This document shows positions 11,786-24,994 of a DNA stretch of 64,000 bases, one piece after another. The notes beneath the pieces were generated by a model, which did no database searches, was not told the origin of the DNA, and saw only the letters and a program-made list of their open reading frames with translations. The DNA comes from Xanthoparmelia taractica (taxonomy: Eukaryota > Ascomycota > Lecanoromycetes > Lecanorales > Parmeliaceae), in NCBI GenBank assembly GCA_033085395.1, contig JANQBS010000001.1:663826-727825 (forward strand), read 5' to 3'. A program made the translations under genes and the position numbers. How positions within the stretch are numbered: position 1 is the first letter of the stretch; every line of letters begins with the position of its first letter.

Positions 11786-14263
11786 TTAGGAAGTAGAGAA
11801 GATCTGTTTGAGCGCCTTGGCGACATTCCACGCCTCAACGACCTCGAGCACAGACTCTATATGCTTCATGTCTAGTTGTTGGTTATTTTCCCGCGCTATG
11901 CTCCGCGCGCTTCCAACGGCGTGTTTGATCTGTTGGATGTGATGTCAGTATCACTTGAACATGTTGTTTAAAGCAATGTTCGGGCAGAAAAGGGCGTTCG
12001 GCAACGTACCTGGCGCCCGTTCATGACGTGTTCTGCTAACTTCGACAGTTCGGGGTCGGTGATATGCCCGTCGGCTCGCTCGATGAACTGTTTCCAGATT
12101 TTGAGCCGCGCAGCGACGTCAAGGTCGGGATAGTGGATGGAGAAGTGGATCCGACCTGGAAATTAGGGACACTGTCAGCCTATCACGATCCTCGAGTGTG
12201 GAGCGCAAGGCACGCACTTTCGAACGCTGGATCACAGTCCCCAATGCGATTGGTGGTAAGAATGAGTATTCCTTGGAAGTACTCCAGTTGCCGTAAGAAA
12301 ATCGAGACTAGAGCATTTCTGGCCACATCTTTGGTGTCACGCTCCTGTAGAAACACGTCCGCTTCGTCTAGTAGCAGCACGGCTGACCATCGATGCGATA
12401 ATTCTAGGATCAGAGTTAGTTGCTTGTCGACCTTTTCCACATCGGTGCCCAGCTCGCCAGCACTGACGGCATACAGTGGCCTCTTGGTGACTTCCGCAAC
12501 CGCTTCAGCCGTCAGTGTCTTACCGCATCCTGGACGACCGCTCAGGAGCCCGATGAGACCGAGACCTTTCCCTTGGATGACATCGTCATAGCCGGTACTT
12601 TCTGAAGAGTGCTGCTTGACGAGTGAATGAATCAGGGTCTTCTGCTTCGCACCAATGACGAGCGAGTGGAATGGCTTGTCAGTCCAGACGACTTCTTGTA
12701 AGCGAGAGACTGGGAAGCCGCCCCATTTCTTGTCACCGAACCCAAAACCACCTACGAAAGGTGCACAGATGAGGTGTTGATCGTCTGTGAGTTGCGTCCT
12801 GTCGAGCGTGGACTGCACGGTTGGAATGCATGCCCAATTCGGGTTGTGGGTGCGGAAGGAGGCAGTGTCGATCATGGCGCGGCCGTGAGTGCTGAATTTG
12901 AAGCGGTTAACCTCGTAGCGGTCGTTCATCGTTTCTCGCATCGCTGGCCCGCTAGTCTCCCAATATGTGTTACCGATCATTCGGGCGTACTTCTTGCCTC
13001 GTTCAATCACATCTTTTCGGATTTGTGCTGGGTTTGCGGCATACTCCAGTGGGTATACGATGAGGTCTTGGATTCTTCTTGCGCCATCGTACTGGTCGAT
13101 CTCTAGGTCGGCGTAGAGATCCGGTCGGCTGGCTATACCTAGATCTTTGGTATAACCGAACTTGAGCCCGTCGTCTGCGATCATGTCGCACGTGACATGC
13201 CAATAGGGTGTGCCATCTTTTCGGTACCGCTGCCGAATGCGACGCATTAATAGCACCTGAGGTTGTTCGGTGTACTGGTGAAAATGGTACATCATGCAAT
13301 TAGGAGTGAAGAGGGCCCAGAGCAGGGACCATGTGATTTCATTGGCGGGCAGCATATTTTTCAAGCTGGCGATGTTGCTCCCGTGTTGCTCTTCAACGTA
13401 TTGCAGTGCGACAGAGAGGTCAGCGACAAGGGAAGAATCCGGAGGTTCTTTCTTCTCTTCAAGTGATAGCCTGTCCTTCAGGGCGAATCGAGAGTGGAAG
13501 AAGAGGGCTGGATCAGCCTAGATGTGCCGTAACAGGTTAGTAGAGCAGATTAAGGAATCCCTTCAGTAAGCATATGGCGGAGAAATAGGGCAGTAAAATC
13601 TGGAGATAGACAGAAGATATTGATTGAATGGACGACCTTAACGCATTATTGCGGCCTGGTGCCAAATGGTTGCAGAAATCGCGAAATGACAGTGTTGGGA
13701 GACTGCAAATCTCTCTAGAAGCTGAAAGCTACTTGTCCGGGCCAGTGGCAGATGGGCTCGTCGAGATACAGAGTGACTTACAAATGGGGGCTCCTTGAGG
13801 AGCGATAGACCCTCGACATCTTTGTTGAGCTCGATGAGAATATCGCATAGCGCTCGGCTTTTGACGTCTACCTCAGTGTGAGTATGCAGGCCTTTGTAGT
13901 TGATAATGCGTCTCTCGACCAAGACGGGCTTTTTCCTGTCGAGCTTCTTGTCTGGCTTCCCGGACTTGACAAGCTTTGTGCTGTACGTCCGCCTATTGCA
14001 GTCAGTAAGTATGAGAGGCTCGATTTCCTGGAGGTATTTTGGACGGAGCTTACAAATCGAATCTGAGAAGCAGAATGTCAGTATGGCTCCACAGGCATGC
14101 ATCGGATCTCGCGAAGGAAGAGGACTCACACTTCGGCGTATCGCAAGATGCGGTTTGCGCCCAGCTTCCCTGATTCTGCCTTGTTCCTTTTATCATCTTC
14201 CACACTCACTTGTACCTCTTTCTTGACGTCTGCATTGCCGCTGTCGATTGCAAGCTCACCCAT
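11786..14263 (-). CDS. Fungal AAA+ ATPase with DUF7025-like N-terminal region
   Basis: Six exons on the minus strand: 14130-14263, 14054-14062 (9 nt), 13782-13992, 12218-13517, 12010-12155, 11786-11929; 647 aa. The N-terminal half carries LLWALFTPN and a TPYWHVTC patch typical of the large fungal AAA family with a DUF7025-type domain. The ATPase has Walker A GRPGCGKT (residues 445-452), Walker B AVLLLDEADVF (497-507) and sensor LTTNRIGDCD, followed across intron 4 by SRIHFSIHYPDLD and a C-terminal lid with RSIARENN. The micro-exon is supported by good branch sites on both sides (TACTGAC; TTACTGACT); skipping it would keep frame. The 264-nt intron (13518-13781) ends in CTACTAAC...CTAG and might hide another small exon. 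Cellular role unknown. Confidence 0.85.
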
Positions 14264-14963
14264 GACTAGATACTCAGTTTATTTTCCTAGTCTAATTCAA
14301 CGTTGCACGTCCAAGCGATAGGCTTCAGGTGGTCGTCGCCTTTGTTAGTATTCGGACACTTGCGCACTACAGCGAGGATATGGGGACTGAGCCTGGTGTT
14401 ATATAAGGCCCGGAATCCATGATGAACAAACACGCCGACTTCACCGACTATGTGGCTGGGTTCGCAACGGTTCAGCTGGCAAGGTGCGTATTTTCGGCTC
14501 CTTCGCCGTGGCTTGCGCATCTTCTATGTCTAAAGAAAGTTAGAGTATCATCTCAGGCGAATAGTATAGGCCGATCTAGACGCCGTTCAGCTTCACTAGA
14601 CAAGGCGAAGTCGTGATCAATATTTCATCCTGGTTGTAGAGTATAAAATGATGATGTTTTGCTGCGGATAGATTTTGCTCAGCCCCCAGGTACTCGGCTT
14701 AAGAACCAATCAGCGTTGCGGGTCGAAATATCAATGCTTACTTGCATCAATCAATGCGCTGGCTGTGCCTGACGGCCTGACACTACAACAGTCACCGCCT
14801 AAGCTTAGTGGCTGTACTGCCTATATGAGACATCAAAAGAAAGCTCATTCCCTCCCTCAACAAGCCAAGTATGAAGGAATATCTGACAACCATCTATCAA
14901 AAGCTAACGTGAAGGTGATTCAACACTTTCTCCTCCTCTGAACAGTGCAGCAACCTGACAAGC
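14264..14963. other. Divergent promoter region
   Basis: 700 bases between the start of the ATPase gene (minus) and the start of the first NLR gene (plus), so it should carry both promoters. TATAAAAT at 14641-14648 lies about 315 nt before the NLR start. No gene recognised. Confidence 0.45.
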
Positions 14964-17900
14964 ATGGTGGCAATCCAAAAGCCAAGGTATCAAAATCAAT
15001 ATAATTACGAGAACGTTGCTTTTGCTAAAAAATGCAACTTTAGAGTCCCATCGGGTTTTGAGAATGCTTTCTACGAGTACATTCGTAATCTGCCGGAAAA
15101 GAAGAGTAAGAGGTCAATGCTGGCTCGCATTGACCTCAACAACCCTCCCACGCCAGAAGACATACAGGAATCCCTTCGCCAAATAGAATCTAGACACGCC
15201 CAAAAACCGTCTGTCAAGATGATTAAAAGGGTCTTGGGCCCTATCGTTTCGGTCCTAAAAGACTACTACGGCGTCTTCGACACCCTATCACAGGCCGATC
15301 CGACGCCCGGATGCGTCCTTTGGGGTGTGTTGAAGGTCGCTATCGATGGTCTGAGTCGATTCATTGACCTCATCGACAAGATCAAGGCCGAAGTGCTCTC
15401 CCTTTCAGCGCAGCTACGTCGATTGACTCTGTACGAAGAGCTCTATGGCCAATCTTTAGATATGCAGGAGCTCCTGTTCAGTTCCTATAAAAATATCTTC
15501 AGGTTTTGGTGCCGAGTCGACAAGGAGTGTAGCAGGTGTGGTCTCAATACCTTGCTGCGAGCATCAACGTCGTTCAGCATAAAAAAATTGCAGGCCATTG
15601 TGGATGACGTGAAAGAAGATGCCGACCAGATCGAAAAGGTTGCCGCCATCATAGAAGGGCAGTATGCCGACAAAGAAAGGATTGAGGCCAGCCTTGAGAG
15701 ATACGAAAACAGGAAAGAGCGAGATGAGGGTTCTGCTTGGAGAAAGCAAATGCAGAGTGATCGCATCCGATCTTGGCTTGGCGGGCAAACTATCAACGAA
15801 GCCACGGTACATAGGCACCGCAACAATCTCGATATTTACCGGCACCCAACCGAACCTCCGACATGCGAGTGGCTGTTCGACGACTCACAGTTCCAAGACT
15901 GGATCAAAGGGACGTCTTCTAAGCCCATTTTTTGGCTTTTCGCTGGGCCTGGCTCCGGCAAGAGCGTGTTGTGTTCACATGCCGTTGAACATGTGAGGAA
16001 CTTGGGCGACGCCGAGGCCCAATGTCTCCATTTCTATGAATTCGATAACGAGCATACAGCCATCGTCACTGCCAGAAATCTAGCTATTCAGCTTTTTGAA
16101 CGTTATTGGCCCTTGTATCAAGACATCCCGGAAGATATGCAGAGCATATCCGAAAGGAGTGGTGCGGATTTGGTCAACGTATTCGAATTCATCCGTGTCC
16201 TAGTTGGTAAGCTCCCTAAAGTATATGTCTTCCTTGACGGTTTAGACGAGGAATGCACCGCGGCTAGATGGAAAGAAGCCAGCAAGATCGTCGATTTCGT
16301 CAATCTTCTGGCGGAGACTTCTCCAAAGACCGTACGAGTCTGGTACAGCTCTCAAGATAGGCCTATCATCCGACAACAGCTAGAGAGTCATCTAATCCTG
16401 AATGTCAAAGAGCAAATCAGGGTTGCAGTCGACAAGCACATTTCCTGGAGACTACCTGGGATCTGCAACCCCGAGGTAGACCAGGATACCAGAAAATGGA
16501 TATTGAGTGAGCTGAAGCAACGTGCGGATGGCAATTTCCTCTGGGCAAGTCTGATGCTGAAGACGATCGAGAACGAGGTGAGCAGTTTCGACGAGATGGA
16601 GCTGTTTATTAATGAAGGTCTGCCAAAAGATCTCGATGCGTACTACAGACGTATTGTTGCTCGATATGAAAATCGAGAGCGAGAGTTGGCCAGGTTAGAT
16701 CCTTGCACTTTAAGTCTTGTCTGTTCGAGTGCTTATTAGTTCAGTAAAATCTTCTCTATAATAACGTTTGCTAAGCGGCGTCTCCGACTGTCAGAATTGA
16801 GAGAAGCTATCGGCATAGTTTCTTCGGATAGTCCTAAGTCATTGCAAAATCGCAATATTCCTTGGCGACAAGCCGTCGAGAAAGTATTTGCGCCACTAAT
16901 AGAAACGCAAGAAGACCCCGAGAACCAAGGGGAATGCTTCTGCTATCTCTTTCACAGCACAGTCAGAGAATTCCTGCTCAAAAACCAGAGCATCTTTCCG
17001 CATGAATCGCCGAGTCCCGCCATACACTCAGTATCAGAGCTCACAATTGCCAACGCATGTCTCCTGTACTTATCGCAAGACAGATACTCGCACATTCTGA
17101 CAAGAGATGCGGGGCATTGGATCACAACGTCCAAAGACAACATTAAGGACCATCATTTGCTTACCTATTCGGCGAAATACTGGGACAAGCATTTTGACTC
17201 CGTCGAAGAAACACCAGAGCTTCGCCGAGAAATTGAAGGCTTCCTCACTTCGTCCAATTTTCAAACGACCATGCAGCTTCAAAGCCTGTTCGTTCAGGGT
17301 CACTTTGAAGTCTATACAGTCTCTCACTGCTCTCTCGATCAGAAATTCACCAAGCGTGTGTTCCCAAGATGGTTTGCAAGCCACAGCACAGCCACCTGTT
17401 CCCAGATCTCGAGGAATTATCGAAGCTATATAAGTGAGTGGCACTATTTGCTTGATTGTGGACCTTGTGAAGAACCGCGTTGCTACACTCATTGGTCCTC
17501 AAGGCACCTCAAAGGGGAGCTCGACCGCTGTCTCTGGGGTGCACTAGGTCCTGGAAACTTCCTTTCGTCAAACCAAGGGCGGTACACCAGCTTTATGATG
17601 CGCGATGAACATAGTCTTCAACCAGGGAAACTGCCATATCATGAGGCCATATCTCATGACAGGACCAGAGTGGTGGTACTTCAGCCGTCGAATGATTCCG
17701 CAGACGCGGCAGACTTGACTTTTCACCACAAAACCTGGAACTTACCGAGCCAAGAAACGCCCGCGTTACTTGGGACAGTTGGTACTATCTCGACGACCCT
17801 GGATAGAAAGCGATGGACTGATGCTGGCTTGAAGTCATTATCCTTCACCTCTGATCTTGCTTTTCTGCGGGTCGGGTCTCAGATCTTTTCTGCGAACAGT

Positions 17901-19727
17901 ACAGGCGAGTACCGAGCAATTGATGGCTTGGACATAGCATCTAGTCATCAGAACACCTGCTTTGAAGATGTCACAAGTCGAGATTCGCTTCTTGTTGTGG
18001 CTTCAAGACGAAGAATGCCAGCAATCGCAGAACCTCGTGGTCGTGAGACAGTCAAAGTGTACCAATCGTCGAACGAATTGATCGCGTCTTCAGGCACGCC
18101 AGCCTCAAGCTCAAATTTGGGCAAAGGCTTCAGCACCACGGAGTGCGAGCATCGCTCACATGAACCTTCCACAAGCAACCGCGCTTCGGATACCTCTACT
18201 GCAAAAGGAGAAGATTCAAGCGACAAGGATGGAAGCGGCAGTGACTCCTCTTGTCCGTCGGATGAGACATCAGAATGGAACTCAGCCGAAGAGAGCTGGA
18301 GCGAGGGGTCTACCGAGGTAGACGAGCTCGGCAACTCCTTGACCTCGTCAGTTGAATCCAGCTGCAATTCCAGCGAAGCGGACTCTGTCAGCGACGATGG
18401 GAGCGAGAACCCTCAAGATGACGCTGCGTCCGACACTGTCATAAATAGTTATGGTCAACTCTATGAAGAGTCGGATAGCGATGGTGGAGACGTCGACTTT
18501 GACTGTGGACCTGACAATGACTCTTATGACGGAGATCATGAATCTGATTGGAGCATTGACAACAATCATGAAGAAGACTTGCACTTCGATAGCGACGATG
18601 AAGAGAGGCTAGTCCGGCAAATAGCGTATTCGAGACAAGACAAGAAGCGTGATGCCAAGGTACAACAGGGCGTACTCACGATCTATGACCTTGCTGTCAG
18701 TCCTCCAACCCAGCTCTTCACATTTACGCATGAGCTGCCTATTATGCTCTACGACTCTCCACCAGCAATCCATCCGACAAAGCCGCTCGTGGTATGGCCA
18801 CTTTGTGGAGGCGATGTTTTGTTCGCAGACTTCGAGGACAAATCCTACTTTATCAGAAGGGCCAGAACCACAACGCGCAAAAGTAGGTCTCCTGTTATCT
18901 CGTCCCCCCGTAGAAAGTTAAGCTTCAATGAATGTGCCTACTAACGTATTCGTCCAGCCCGCCACGTGTTCATGAAATGCCATTTCTCCCCCTGCTCCAG
19001 ATACCTGCACATCGCCTCCCTAGAAGCACAACAGATGAAGCAATCCAGATCCGACGTAAAAGCAGGCACCAAACCTCGACTAGCCCTAGCCGCTTTCATC
19101 TCAACCCACCGCCTATCAAATCGTAAAACCACTCGAAGCCCGCCGACTCTGATCCATCGTGTTAAGATAATCCTCGGAAGCACCAGCTCCCTCTGTCCCA
19201 CTAGGATGCCAGTTGAAGTGACCTGGACGCCCAATGAAGTCTATCTCTCCAGCAGCAGCGACACGAACCAGCTCACATTGCTCCGCGTCGACTTATTCCC
19301 GCCAGCCAAAGATAAAGCAATTCTCGACTACAATGCCGTTTCGGTGCCTAGACTTCCCACACTTCTCCCCGAATCAGCTCGCTCCCGCTCAGTGCACTAC
19401 TATCCACCTCAGCCCAACAGTACCCACGCGCTCATCATCATTGGAAGCTGGGAATGTCAGCCAGAGACTGACATTGATAAAGACAAACCCTCACCTGAAG
19501 ACACTCGCGATAAGTATGATACAATCCAAGGCCTTCCTGAGACGGTCTCTCCGCCTATTGGGTTTTACGTCGATGTGGAGAAAGACCTAGGCGGATGGGG
19601 GCCGACGAATGCGGAAGAGGAGATTGACAATGACAAGGATAAGGGGCAGTTGAAGCAGAAGATGGAGATATTTGCCGCGGAGGACGATTGCGATATTGAG
19701 CATTACTTTTTCACTAAGAGGCGGTAA
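14964..19727 (+). CDS. NLR-like STAND NTPase with DUF7708-like N-terminus
   Basis: Three exons: 14964-16693, 16745-18882, 18958-19727; introns of 51 and 75 nt; 1545 aa. Residues about 85-200 resemble the DUF7708 domain that begins many fungal NLRs (LGPIVSVLKDYYGVFDTLSQ). Then come HPTEPPTCEWLFDD, a P-loop GPGSGKS (328-334) and Walker B-like VYVFLDGLDE (420-429), the NPHP3-type NTPase seen in fungal STAND proteins. The first splice restores a winged-helix segment (FAKRRLRLSELREAIG). Residues about 1059-1198 are an acidic Ser/Asp/Glu-rich linker, followed by a C-terminal half without ankyrin, TPR or clear WD motifs. Fungal NLRs sense non-self and can trigger cell death; that role is inferred from architecture. 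A transposon separates it from the next NLR on the same strand. Confidence 0.85.
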
Positions 19728-20290
19728 TGCCAGCGGAACGGGAGAGGGATGTGGGCGAAGTGAAAGTGGCCTTAGCTAGATGTTAAGTCTGATAAGTAAA
19801 CGATATGGCGCGATCAATCACATGTGCACGATATATTTTGATACTGTACATTGAGCGCCTGCCAGTCCGCCGTGCTCTACCTTAGGTGCGCTAACCGACG
19901 GCGCGAACGGCCCTTCGGTGCCCGAGGCCCCTAAGGTAATCTAAGAGTTAGCATAAACTTCATCGGGCAGATTTCTCTTTGAGCGCTCCTTCCTTCCTTA
20001 TCACATACGCTACATTTTGGTTTGACTCTTCGTTTGATTCTGCATCTTGGATTGAGACATTTCACTTCGAGTGAGGAAAGCCTGGTTGTGCAGCCGGAGG
20101 CTTCGCCACACAGCCACAATCATCCTTTACTCTAGAGCGCCTGAACCGAGAATCCAGGGAACGCTTGGCCCTTGGATCATGATTGAGGCACTACATTGCG
20201 CTGTGGCTGGGTTTCTTATCATATCCTGGAATGCCTGCGAATGCACTGCCCAGGCTAATTATTTGGTTCTGTGTTGCAGCCTTGCCAATA
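19728..20290. other. Intergenic region up to the transposon
   Basis: Holds a small inverted repeat: TACCTTAGG at 19878-19886 and its complement at 19930-19938, 12 of 12 with one mismatch if extended. Normal base composition ends abruptly at the transposon boundary. No gene recognised. Confidence 0.5.
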
Positions 20291-20328
20291 GGGAGGTTTA
20301 GCAATTTTTTTCAAAACATTTCTCAAAG
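20291..20328 (+). repeat. Left terminal inverted repeat of the TIR transposon
   Basis: 38 nt, outer end GGGAGGTTTAGCAA, then seven T and CAAAACATTTCTCAAAG. Partner at 24531-24569. Confidence 0.85.
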
Positions 20329-20479
20329 TACTATCAGCCCTACTCATCGGGTGCTAACCCAAATAGGCAATATATCGGATTTATCGGACATAAATAGATT
20401 CCTCACTTTCGCGTTCCTTTTTAATCTATTCTTCTTATTTCACCACACCTATATAATATAAACTCTATTAGCGATGAAG

Positions 20480-23400
20480 AGATTATTATTACGATCTTTA
20501 TAGTTATATTAATAAGTTTCTAGATTATAATCGCTACTACGTCACGTTATAGATACGTCTCTACAATAAAGTATAATTAATTCGAGTTTGATTTTAATAA
20601 ATAATTATTAAAACGCTTACGAAGAATTATACGCTTTACGAATAATAAAATATATATTCTAATTGACTATTTTAATCTAGAAGATGTAAACTATCGATAG
20701 CGAATACGGCTAAGTCTAGAATTTGCTTTATATCTACTACTTTGCAAGCTATCTTAGTTACGATCTCTTTTTAAACTTATATAGTCCTTTAAAAGATTAG
20801 AAATATATTTATTTATTATTTTAAATAATATGTTAAAATATTTACGAAGGCGCTATGCTTCTATTCTTAATTGATATTTAACGCTTATCTATAATCGAAT
20901 TCGACTATATGCTCGTACGGTTAAGCGACTAGGTCGTTATAGTGAACGAAGCACTATATAGGAATTTCTTAATAAAATCTTTCGAAGGACTGCACGGTTA
21001 GAGAAAGAGTAAGAATATTAATACTCTACATATAAAAAGTCTCATGAGAAATAAAGATAATCTATTCTAACGATCTAATTGAAGCTAGCTTTAATCTCTA
21101 CGAATGGAAGATAATAGATGTTAAGATACTAAGAAAGTCAGAGGTAGTTGAAAGACTTAATTAAATATTTAAAAAGAAGTCTAGACGATACTATCTCTTT
21201 GAGAACAAAGCCTATATTTATTAACGTCACGTTATATCCCCTTATCTCGAATAGGTCTTTAAGAGAGAACTTAGATTCAATAGTAGAATATCGAGTGTTA
21301 GAGTTACGATCGAACATGGCTTTAAACGAACGTAAAACCTCTAAATATTCAACGCCTTTAAATAGTAGCTAAAGATAAATCTTCAGTCTGTGAGAGATCT
21401 CTATCGAGTAGTTATTTTATTAATAAATTACTATACTTATTTTCGAGAAAACGCAGATATAACTTGATTTCAAATACGATCTTCAACTATATATTAATAT
21501 CTAGATATTATAGCTTAAATTTCAACGCTTAATTAACTATCTATAGTTATTTGGCGACTTTATTAAGCCCTCGCCCTTATTCTATAATATATATAAATTC
21601 TCCGATTTAGCGCTAGGCCTATTATTATATCTCGCTATCGTTATAAAGTATTTAATCGAAAACGAAGAAATAATATTACTAGAAAAAATAGATTTTCTTC
21701 TCTTAAAGTCATAAGTAACTAGACTTATTCTAATTCTTCATCGCACTATAGCTAGATATTAAGAAGAATTCGAAAAAGACTAAGTGCTTTTCGTTTTCTA
21801 TGCTTTCTGATTTCTAATATTTAATATATAATTTCTTTATCGACGTATAACTTCTTTTTCTCTTAATCGTTTAGAATACTATAAAGATTATTTCTTAATT
21901 AAAATAAGTTCTTTTAAGCGTACTTGCTTCGCCGAAAGATTTATATAATAATAATAGACTTTTTACGAGAAAATTTAACGTGAATATTTTAATATACGAG
22001 CGTATTTCTAGTAGCGATCGAAGAATCTTTCTAATTGTCAATTAAGATATTATTATAATATTAAATATAGATATCTTTTTACGCCATTTCTAGGCGAGGA
22101 GATATATATATTAAATAATACTATATTGCTATTTAAGAGCGAGTGTTACGTTTTTTCTATAGAGAAGATTTTAACTAAAATTTCGATTCTTTCGCTTTAT
22201 ACGCTTTCGATGAATCTTTCTATATAGTCTATACATTAATAATATATATAAGATCTAGTCTTTCGAAGGTGTTAACATATCTCTTAATTACTCTCATTAG
22301 TTACGGATATATCAATCTATTTATCTTATTATTTCGACGTTTCTAATAAACGTTCGTTGATAACCTTTAGTATTTTATTAAGCTATAGAATTCTTTCTTT
22401 TACCTTAGTATAGTAACTCATTATCGTTATCGTTAATGCTTATTTAAAGTTCTTAAGATAATCGTCGACGTTCTTGTTTAGTGTATATTGATTTTCGAAT
22501 ACTTTTATTATGTGTTCTACAATAGAGTCTACTTTGGTTAAAAGATCTTTCAATTTCTGTGTATACTTATTCGACTCGATTTCTATATTTGTTACGTTCG
22601 AGCTGCGTTTTAGAAACGACTATATCATATCATTAAAAAGGCGCTAATTTCTATTTAGATCATCGATAAATCTAATCTTACGATTTAGAAGATCGTTTAG
22701 ATATTTTATATAGCTATCTAAATAGTTATCTAAACGGGTTAAACGCTTATCGAAGTAAACGATATAATTCGTAAGAACTTCTACTTAATTGATTAGCGAC
22801 TTAATATATAAAATTAATTCTTTCGCTATAATCTTCTTATTTCGAGTTATTATATAATTAAAGAACTTGATTATAGTCGTCTATAACTCTAATAGTCCTT
22901 CGATAGCTATAGTCGATCTATTCTTTTTAGATCTTTATTAATTTAAGATATTCTTCTTCTTCTTCTTTATATAACGAGAGAGAGATATTCTTAAAGACTT
23001 ATTATTACTATTAATATCGGCGATTAAAGTCTCTAAATGCAAATCTAATAGATCTAGGTTAAACGGCCCTAATATAGGGAAATTATATATCGATATTCTA
23101 GATTCTACTAAATCTTTAAGGGGGAAGATAGAAAGAGATCGTAATCGTTTCTTTAATAAAGGAATACGAAGATTATTAAGAATCTCGTCGCTACTGCTGT
23201 CACCGCTAATTATACTCTTATCACTATTATTCTTAATTACACTATTGTTAATATCGCTATTATCGCTCGATATAATAATAATAACCTTCTTCTTTTTCTT
23301 CTTGTTGCTTAGTCTCAGGTTAAGACTCTCACGTACTCGATTATAATACTTAGAGTCCCGTAGCTTCTTTTCTTTAACTGACTTGATGTTAATCTTCTTA

Positions 23401-24000
23401 TCGATATATATCTAAACAATTATATCTCAAGCGTCCATTATCTTGAACCATCTATCGTCACGTATCTTATAATTATAATCTACTTTAGTCTCTCTTTCGA
23501 CTTGATTACGTTTATTCGCAAGAAGATCTCTTACGCGGCGTTTATAGCTGATATATAAACGTTTAATAATCTTTTCGAACTGTGCACGTATTCTAATTTA
23601 GAATTAATATATTAGTTTTAGTCTATACTTATATTAATACTTTAGATAAATAGATATCAAGATAATATCCTTCTTTTTAGTTAAGCGATTATCTACTATA
23701 ATCTTTTAATTGGGCTTTCTCCCGCGATTTAGATATTTTTTTAATATACGTAACGAAGCGGAGATCTCTAAGTTCTCTCTTGACTATCTACTATCGAGAT
23801 AATCTCTTAAGGCCTTCACTTGCTGCTATTTAATTACAAATCGTTTTATAACAACGAGATTATTTAACGATAATAAATTCTCGTTCTCTAACGCTATATA
23901 TTCTCTCTCTTTATTCTTCTTACTATACTTATTCTTAAAACTCTTCTGAAAAGATTTCGAATATTATTATTATATCTATTTTCGCTTACGAGGAGAGATC
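20480..24000 (-). pseudogene. RIP-destroyed transposon protein gene (unidentified)
   Basis: On the minus strand one reading phase stays interpretable from about 24000 down to about 20480, far longer than expected in such AT-rich DNA. It is broken almost only by TAA/TAG/TGA codons of the kind made from CAA, CAG, CGA or TGG by C-to-T or G-to-A change. Visible parts include a basic N-terminal region (KRRVRDLLANKRNQVERET), a Lys run, an Asp/Ser-rich linker and SKFSLKDLFEIRGYNVTLIN. I could not match it to a known transposase. The frame estimate was made by eye and its ends are approximate. Confidence 0.4.
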
Positions 24001-24530
24001 CTTAGAGACTACGAAATTATCTTATTTTTATCGTTTTATAACTAATAGTAATTCAGAGTTATATAAGAATTAATTGAAAGTATAGCGACTTATCACTCTT
24101 TCGAATAAGTGAGGAGAACACGTATATTCGCCTCTAATATAGTCTTAACTAATATATCTAATAAGAAAGAGATCTAACTTGCTAACAATAAAGTAACTTC
24201 GAACGATACCTAGTCGTTCGAGATAGCTTTATTCGAAAGTCTTATATTTAGTATAGTAGCACCTGAAATAGACTTTCGCTTCTGGCCTATAGTGTGTAGA
24301 AATACGTAGTTAATATAGGGTGAGAAAGGTCGATATATAAGTGTGTTCGTCACTTATTAATTTTCTACTTATATAAACGTTGAATTAAGCTGTTACGCTA
24401 AGGCCTAATAGGGTAATTAACCTTTTAAAAAGATTTATCAAAGCGTGATAAGTGTTTTCAGAAGGCTAATGGCTAAGGACGCTAAGAATAACTATATATG
24501 ACTAGATGGTTGAGGTATTTCCTATTTGGG

Positions 24531-24569
24531 CTTTGATAAATGTTTTGAAAAAAAATTGCTAAACCTCCC
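24531..24569 (-). repeat. Right terminal inverted repeat of the TIR transposon
   Basis: 39 nt, reverse complement of the left terminus with eight rather than seven T in the run; followed by TA and normal-composition DNA. Confidence 0.85.
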
Positions 24570-24994
24570 TAATGGCAGGAATGTCACTGCGTATCGGTTC
24601 TTGTCGGCGTGGATGTATTCGCTGTAGCCTTGGGAGGACCTATCCAATACAAGGCTACTGCTGCGAGGATTGACATGTCAGCGAGCTGGGAATTGTCAGG
24701 CAATACGCCTGCATATGCATAGGTATGACCATGCGAGGCTTCAAAGCTCCGGCGGAGTAGGACGGATTCTGCCTTGTGTTATGGATGCCTTTCCATTGGT
24801 GATTACGGACGATTAAGGTGATGCAGCCGCACGCCGGAGCGTTGTGCCCTGCGTTTGGTCTAGGCGTCATTTATGCAGGCCAAGGCGCCACATCAGCTGC
24901 GTAGCCTTGCTCTCGAATATCTCTGTCTTTCGCGCCCCATCCTATTCCTCTTCATCCTCCGTAGCCCAAGACAACGCCAACAATATCATGAACA
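24570..24994. other. Intergenic region, promoter side of the second NLR
   Basis: About 425 bases of normal composition between the transposon end and the start codon of the NACHT-ankyrin gene. The last 100 bases are pyrimidine-rich. No other gene seen. Confidence 0.5.

Larger units (their letters stand above)
20291..24569. mobile_element. RIP-degraded 4.28-kb TIR DNA transposon, TA target duplication
   Basis: Terminal inverted repeats at 20291-20328 and 24531-24569 begin GGGAGGTTTAGCAATTTTTT and match almost completely over 38-39 nt, apart from one T-run length change and one substitution. Both ends are flanked by TA (20289-20290 and 24570-24571). A further shared word, CCCAAATAGG, lies just inside each TIR at different spacing. 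Base composition falls to strongly AT-rich right inside the TIRs, with stops everywhere and CpG kept relatively well, as expected of RIP. TA duplication suggests Tc1/mariner or a related superfamily, but 4.3 kb is long for that group; superfamily not determined. Confidence 0.8.

Noticed and set aside
20483..21372. Short plus-strand frames inside the AT-rich transposon
   Set aside because: They are chance frames in RIP-mutated DNA; the coherent reading phase of the element is on the minus strand.
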